A DNA stretch of 64,000 bases from Pseudomonas viridiflava (GTDB taxonomy: Bacteria; Pseudomonadota; Gammaproteobacteria; Pseudomonadales; Pseudomonadaceae). The stretch covers positions 103,402 through 167,401 of the forward strand of contig NZ_UTHA01000311.1 of the NCBI RefSeq assembly GCF_900582195.1, in the 5' to 3' direction. Position 1 is the stretch's first letter. Each line of letters begins with the position of its first letter. A program made the position numbers and the translations under genes. Positions 60,791-64,000 of the stretch are shown piece by piece. The notes below the pieces were generated by a model. It saw only the letters and a list, made by a program, of their open reading frames with translations. It was not told the origin of the DNA and made no database searches.

Positions 60791-62068
60791 GTGGACGATT
60801 ACCAGCAGACGATACGCATGTTGTCCGACCGCATTGTGCTGGCGCAGACGCCGATCCGCGTGCTCGACGCGGTCAAGTGGGACGAGAACATCCGCAAGGG
60901 TTTCCTCAAGGCCAAAGGCAAGGAAATGCCGGCGGTGGATCGCGATTACTACCTCAATCGGCCACTGAGTTTCGATTCGAGCAAGGTCAAACTGGAATTC
61001 CAGAACATTGAGCGTGACATCACCCGTCAGCTCGGCCAGTTCAACCCGGTCGGGCAGATCATGCGGCGCATGTGCAAGGAATACCGCATGGTGGTGCGCA
61101 TGCTCGAAGCGCGCGGCACCGAGGATTTCGGCCTGATCTCGCAAGAGCTGTACGGCGCCGCCTCCGATGCCTTCCACGCCGGTGACCCGACCCTGGCCGA
61201 CCTCGGCTTGATGATGTCCGACTACCTGAACAATATCGACGGCCGTGGCGACCTGAAGGACGAGCCGAAAATCCTCACCGCCAAGGACGCCGTGCACCTG
61301 CTGCAAACCCGTCTGAACAAGGTTTTTGGCGAGGCCGAGGAAACCATCCGCGTGTTCGAGTCCGACGGCATTGTTGCCGACGCAGCGGCAGGCGCTGACT
61401 ACATCAAGATCCGCACCGATGCGTTGTTCAACGACCGCGACGTACGTGCGCTGGAAGTTCACGAAGGCCTGGTGCACGTCGGCACTACGCTCAACGGTTT
61501 GAACCAGCCGATCTGCACCTTCCTGTCCAAAGGCCCGCCGTCGTCGACGGTGACCCAGGAAGGCCTGGCGATCCTGATGGAAATCATCACCTTCGCCTCT
61601 TACCCGAGTCGTCTGCGCAAACTGACCAACCGTACCCGTGCCATTCATATGGTCGAGGAGGGCGCGGACTTCCTGCAGATTTTCGAGTTTTTCCGCGAGC
61701 AGGGCTTTGAGATGGCGGAAAGCTACGGCAACGCCAGTCGCGTTTTCCGTGGATCGACACCGACCGGTCTGCCATTCACCAAAGACTTGTCCTACCTCAA
61801 GGGCTTTATCATGGTTTACAACTACATTCAGTTGGCCGTGCGTAAGGGCAAACTTGAGCAGATCCCGCTGCTGTTTTGTGGCAAGACCACGTTGGAAGAC
61901 ATGCGGACCTTGCGTCAGTTGGTGGATGAGGGGCTGGTGGTACCGCCGAAGTATTTGCCGGACCAGTTCCGCGATTTGAATGCGTTGTCGGCGTGGATGT
62001 GCTTCTCCAACTTCCTCAATCATTTGAGCCTGGACCGGATCGAAGCGGATTACTCCAATATCCTTTAA
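60791..62068 (+). CDS. DUF1704/QEGLA-motif putative metallopeptidase
   Basis: This 425-residue protein belongs to the family named for its QEGLA motif (flavohemoglobin expression-modulating, TIGR02421). It has ALEVHEGLVHVGTTLNGLNQP (His-Glu-x3-His) and TVTQEGLAILMEIITFASYP, plus ESYGNASRVFRGS and GLPFTKDLSYLKGF. As I recall, eukaryotic relatives (MATCAP) are zinc carboxypeptidases acting on tubulin, which makes a peptidase role likely here; the substrate is unknown. It starts at GTG 60791 with AGGAG 8 bases upstream. Confidence 0.9.
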   Translation: MDDYQQTIRMLSDRIVLAQTPIRVLDAVKWDENIRKGFLKAKGKEMPAVDRDYYLNRPLSFDSSKVKLEFQNIERDITRQLGQFNPVGQIMRRMCKEYRMVVRMLEARGTEDFGLISQELYGAASDAFHAGDPTLADLGLMMSDYLNNIDGRGDLKDEPKILTAKDAVHLLQTRLNKVFGEAEETIRVFESDGIVADAAAGADYIKIRTDALFNDRDVRALEVHEGLVHVGTTLNGLNQPICTFLSKGPPSSTVTQEGLAILMEIITFASYPSRLRKLTNRTRAIHMVEEGADFLQIFEFFREQGFEMAESYGNASRVFRGSTPTGLPFTKDLSYLKGFIMVYNYIQLAVRKGKLEQIPLLFCGKTTLEDMRTLRQLVDEGLVVPPKYLPDQFRDLNALSAWMCFSNFLNHLSLDRIEADYSNIL

Positions 62069-62076
62069 CCCACACC

Positions 62077-62180
62077 GATCGTTCCCACGCTCTGCGTGGG
62101 AATGCCGCCATGGATGCTCCGCGTCCACTGTGACGCAGAGCGTCACAGGATGCATTCCCACGCGGAGCGCGGGAACGATC
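62077..62180. repeat. Inverted repeat of the gatcgttcccacgc family
   Basis: gatcgttcccacgctctgcg... and the inverse ...gcgcgggaacgatc enclose an inner hairpin region with cgcagagcgtcac. It is an intergenic palindrome type I know from fluorescent pseudomonads. Confidence 0.85.
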
Positions 62181-62210
62181 TCAACCCGAACTTTTGCGAG
62201 GTTTCACCGG

Positions 62211-63116
62211 ATGAGAATCCTCGGCATCTTCTGCCTGCTCCTGACCCTCGGCGGTTGCAGCTCTTTGTTGTTCTACCCCGAACCGGGTCAGATCTTCACC
62301 CCGGAAAAAGCCAAGCTTGAATACCGCACCGTCACGCTGGTCACGGCTGACGGCCTGAAGCTCAATGCCTGGTGGCTGCCAGCCAAGCCCGGTGTCGAGG
62401 TCAAAGGCACCGTCCTGCACCTGCACGGCAACGGCGGCAATCTACCGATGCATCTGGGCGGCAGTTGGTGGCTACCGAAAAACGGCTATCAAGTGTTGCT
62501 GGTCGACTATCGCGGTTATGGTTTGTCCGAGGGCAAACCGAGCCTGCCGGCGATCTATCAGGACATCGACGCCGCGTTCGCCTGGCTGGACAAGGCGCCG
62601 GAAGTCAAAGGCAAGCCGCTGATTCTGCTCGGTCAGAGCCTTGGCGGTTCGATGGCGGTGCATTGGCTGGTGCAGCATCCCGAGCGGCAGAAACAGTTGA
62701 AAGCGCTGGTACTCGACGGTGTACCCGCCAGTTACCGCAGCGTCGGCCAATATGCGCTCAGCACTTCGTGGTTGACCTGGCCATTCCAGGTGCCGCTGTC
62801 GTGGCTGGTGCCGGACGGCGACAGCGCGATCAACTCGATGCCGCAACTCAACGGCGTGCCGAAACTGATCTTCCACAGCATCGACGATCCGCTGGTACCG
62901 ATGACCAATGGCATCCGCCTGTATCAGGCGGCGCCGCCACCGCGCGTGCTGCAATTGACCCGTGGCGGTCATGTGCAGACGTTTGGCGACCCGGTCTGGC
63001 GCCAAGTCATGCTGCGCTACCTTGACGACCCCGAGCATTTCAACGGCCTGCGCCGCCTCGGCGAAATCCCCAATTACCCGCAACCCCCGAATTCTGAAGA
63101 CGAGAGTCCGCAATGA
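62211..63116 (+). CDS. Lipoprotein alpha/beta hydrolase
   Basis: This 301-residue protein has a lipoprotein signal (MRILGIFCLLLTLGGCSS) and an alpha/beta-hydrolase domain: oxyanion strand LHLHGNGGN, VDYRGYGLSEG, nucleophile Ser in ILLGQSLGGSMAV, acid in HSIDDPLVP and His in TRGGHVQTF. It resembles BEM46/YfhR-like hydrolases. It is probably anchored to a membrane in the periplasm. I chose ATG 62211 (gcgagg upstream). Its stop overlaps the next ATG. Confidence 0.9.
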   Translation: MRILGIFCLLLTLGGCSSLLFYPEPGQIFTPEKAKLEYRTVTLVTADGLKLNAWWLPAKPGVEVKGTVLHLHGNGGNLPMHLGGSWWLPKNGYQVLLVDYRGYGLSEGKPSLPAIYQDIDAAFAWLDKAPEVKGKPLILLGQSLGGSMAVHWLVQHPERQKQLKALVLDGVPASYRSVGQYALSTSWLTWPFQVPLSWLVPDGDSAINSMPQLNGVPKLIFHSIDDPLVPMTNGIRLYQAAPPPRVLQLTRGGHVQTFGDPVWRQVMLRYLDDPEHFNGLRRLGEIPNYPQPPNSEDESPQ

Positions 63117-63442
63117 CTGAAGAACGCAACGCCATCCCGCTGATCATCACCGGTATCTGTAGCATCCTCGGCACCGTCGGGGCGCTGTGGTACTACGGCT
63201 ACCTGCACTTCGCCAAACCCGAGGATGCGTTGTTGCTCAATGAATTCACCATGCTCAAGACGGTGCCGGGTGAGGATTACAAAGTCTCTCTGGCCCCGGC
63301 GCCGCAAGTGGCGCAGTGCATTGATGGCGTGCTGGTGTTGTTTGATACCGAACAGAAAGGCCTGACCGGTGTGCTGATCAACGCCCAGAAGAAAGCGGTG
63401 CGTTGTATGGGCGAGGAGACACCGCAGAAGCTGCAAGAGTGA
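63113..63442 (+). CDS. Small single-span membrane protein, unknown
   Basis: This 109-residue protein has one N-terminal membrane segment (IPLIITGICSILGTVGALWYYGYL) and a small periplasmic-side domain (YKVSLAPAPQVAQCIDGVLVLFDTEQKGLTGVLIN) with two cysteines. I do not recognise the family. The ATGA overlap with the lipoprotein hydrolase suggests that they work together. Confidence 0.82.
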   Translation: MTEERNAIPLIITGICSILGTVGALWYYGYLHFAKPEDALLLNEFTMLKTVPGEDYKVSLAPAPQVAQCIDGVLVLFDTEQKGLTGVLINAQKKAVRCMGEETPQKLQE

Positions 63443-63453
63443 TTCTGCAGGTT

Positions 63454-63650
63454 CAGCCCTCACCCTAACCCTCCCGAAACGTCGGACCGCCCAGAGGGAG
63501 AGGGGACTGACCGAGTTGTCTTTCGCTATACACCGACCTGAAAGATTGTGTCGATTACGGATTCGGCAAAGCACTCCCAGGTCGGCGTATTTATTGAGCA
63601 TCCCCCAATCGGCCCCCTCTCCCTCGGGAGAGGGCTGGGGTGAGGGGCTG
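63454..63650. repeat. Inverted repeat of the cagccctcaccc family
   Basis: cagccctcaccctaaccctc... and the inverse ...gagggctggggtgaggggctg bracket about 140 bases. Inside are gagggagagggg and ccctctccctcgggag, which are also complementary. Confidence 0.8.
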
Positions 63651-63665
63651 CGATTTCAGCCCGCA

Positions 63666-63701
63666 CAAAAAAGCCCCGCCTGATCACTCAGGCGGGGCTT
63701 T
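63666..63701 (-). terminator. Terminator of the OmpA-like gene
   Basis: Perfect 14-bp stem aaagccccgcctga/tcaggcggggcttt with a 4-base loop; the T run is on the minus strand (a-run at 63666-63672). It lies 19 bases past the minus-strand stop. Confidence 0.92.
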
Positions 63702-63719
63702 CGCATTACAGCGTGCTGC

Positions 63720-64000
63720 TTAGTTCGAGCTAACCGCCGAACGTGGCATCACTGGCTGGTTGTCGTTGGAAATGGTCACTTCCACACGACGGTTCATCGC
63801 ACGGCCGGACGCGCTGCCATTCTCGGCAACCGGGTATTCCTTGCCGTACCCTTGAGTAACGATACGTGCTGGATCTACGCCCATTTTCACCAGTGCGGTG
63901 CGCACAGAGTTGGCGCGACGCTCGGACAGCGACTGGTTGTGGCTGGCGGTACCGGTGCTGTCGGTGTAACCCTCGACGATCACTTTGCGATCCGGGTTTT
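63720..64000 (-). CDS. OmpA-family protein, C-terminal part (gene runs off the right edge)
   Basis: The visible 93 residues are an OmpA peptidoglycan-binding domain: VIVEGYTDSTGTASHNQSLSERRANSVRTALVKMGVDPARI, GYGKEYPVAENGSASGRAMNRRVEVTI. The start lies beyond 64000; the frame is open to the edge. From neighbourhood I suspect lptF (PA3692 region of P. aeruginosa), an outer-membrane lipoprotein, but the N-terminus is not visible. Confidence 0.88.
   Translation of the reverse strand, partial: NPDRKVIVEGYTDSTGTASHNQSLSERRANSVRTALVKMGVDPARIVTQGYGKEYPVAENGSASGRAMNRRVEVTISNDNQPVMPRSAVSSN

Overview
The window reads as a chromosomal segment of a fluorescent-group Pseudomonas. GC content is high, the intergenic spaces carry several Pseudomonas-type palindromic repeat families, and the core genes run in an order I recall from Pseudomonas chromosomes: nagR-nagA-SIS-nagF-nagE, purT, ypjD/ffh, rpsP-rimM-trmD-rplS, xerD-dsbC, hom-thrC, yaeQ-recJ, the full wsp operon, prfB-lysS, and an OmpA-family gene at the right edge. 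No tRNA, rRNA, CRISPR array or complete insertion sequence was recognised.

Left part (1-20 kb). After a gene fragment and a small NIF3/YqfO-like gene comes a very large (1950 aa) dermonecrotic-toxin-like protein with two C-terminal EreA/ChaN-like domains, one of which has lost its catalytic motifs. It is followed by a complete GlcNAc uptake and catabolism operon on the minus strand (regulator, deacetylase, SIS-domain deaminase/isomerase, fused EIIA-HPr-EI, EIIC-EIIB-EIIB). Then come an L,D-transpeptidase, two divergent Nudix hydrolases, a gamma-carbonic-anhydrase-like protein, a DUF1289 protein, a VUT-family membrane protein, purT and an MHS-type transporter.

Middle (20-43 kb). This is mostly housekeeping: CorC-like and YpjD-like membrane proteins divergent from ffh; the rpsP-rimM-trmD-rplS ribosome and tRNA-modification operon with a good promoter and terminator; a thioesterase; a CPA-type antiporter; xerD-dsbC; hom-thrC; yaeQ-recJ; an old-yellow-enzyme reductase; and opgD. 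Between thrC and yaeQ lies a less conserved stretch with a sensor protein that stops after its PAS domain, a degenerate stand-alone receiver domain, a DUF3509 protein, a periplasmic TIGR02285-like protein and a CaiB-type CoA-transferase.

Accessory pocket (43.8-46.8 kb). Small orphan genes, a frameshifted BRO-N (antirepressor-like) gene, an AbrB/PIN toxin-antitoxin pair with a direct-repeat operator candidate, and two decayed gene remnants (an APC permease tail and a LysR fragment) mark a region of past insertion and deletion.

Right part (46.8-64 kb). The seven-gene wspABCDEFR operon encodes a surface-sensing chemotaxis-like pathway that ends in the diguanylate cyclase WspR; nearly all of its gene joints overlap by a few bases. 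It is followed by prfB (with the classical programmed +1 frameshift), lysS, a TetR regulator, a lipoprotein, a QEGLA/DUF1704 putative metallopeptidase, a lipoprotein alpha/beta hydrolase, a small membrane protein and the OmpA-like fragment. The E. coli cluster xerD-dsbC-recJ-prfB-lysS is present here in the same order but spread over about 30 kb by inserted modules.
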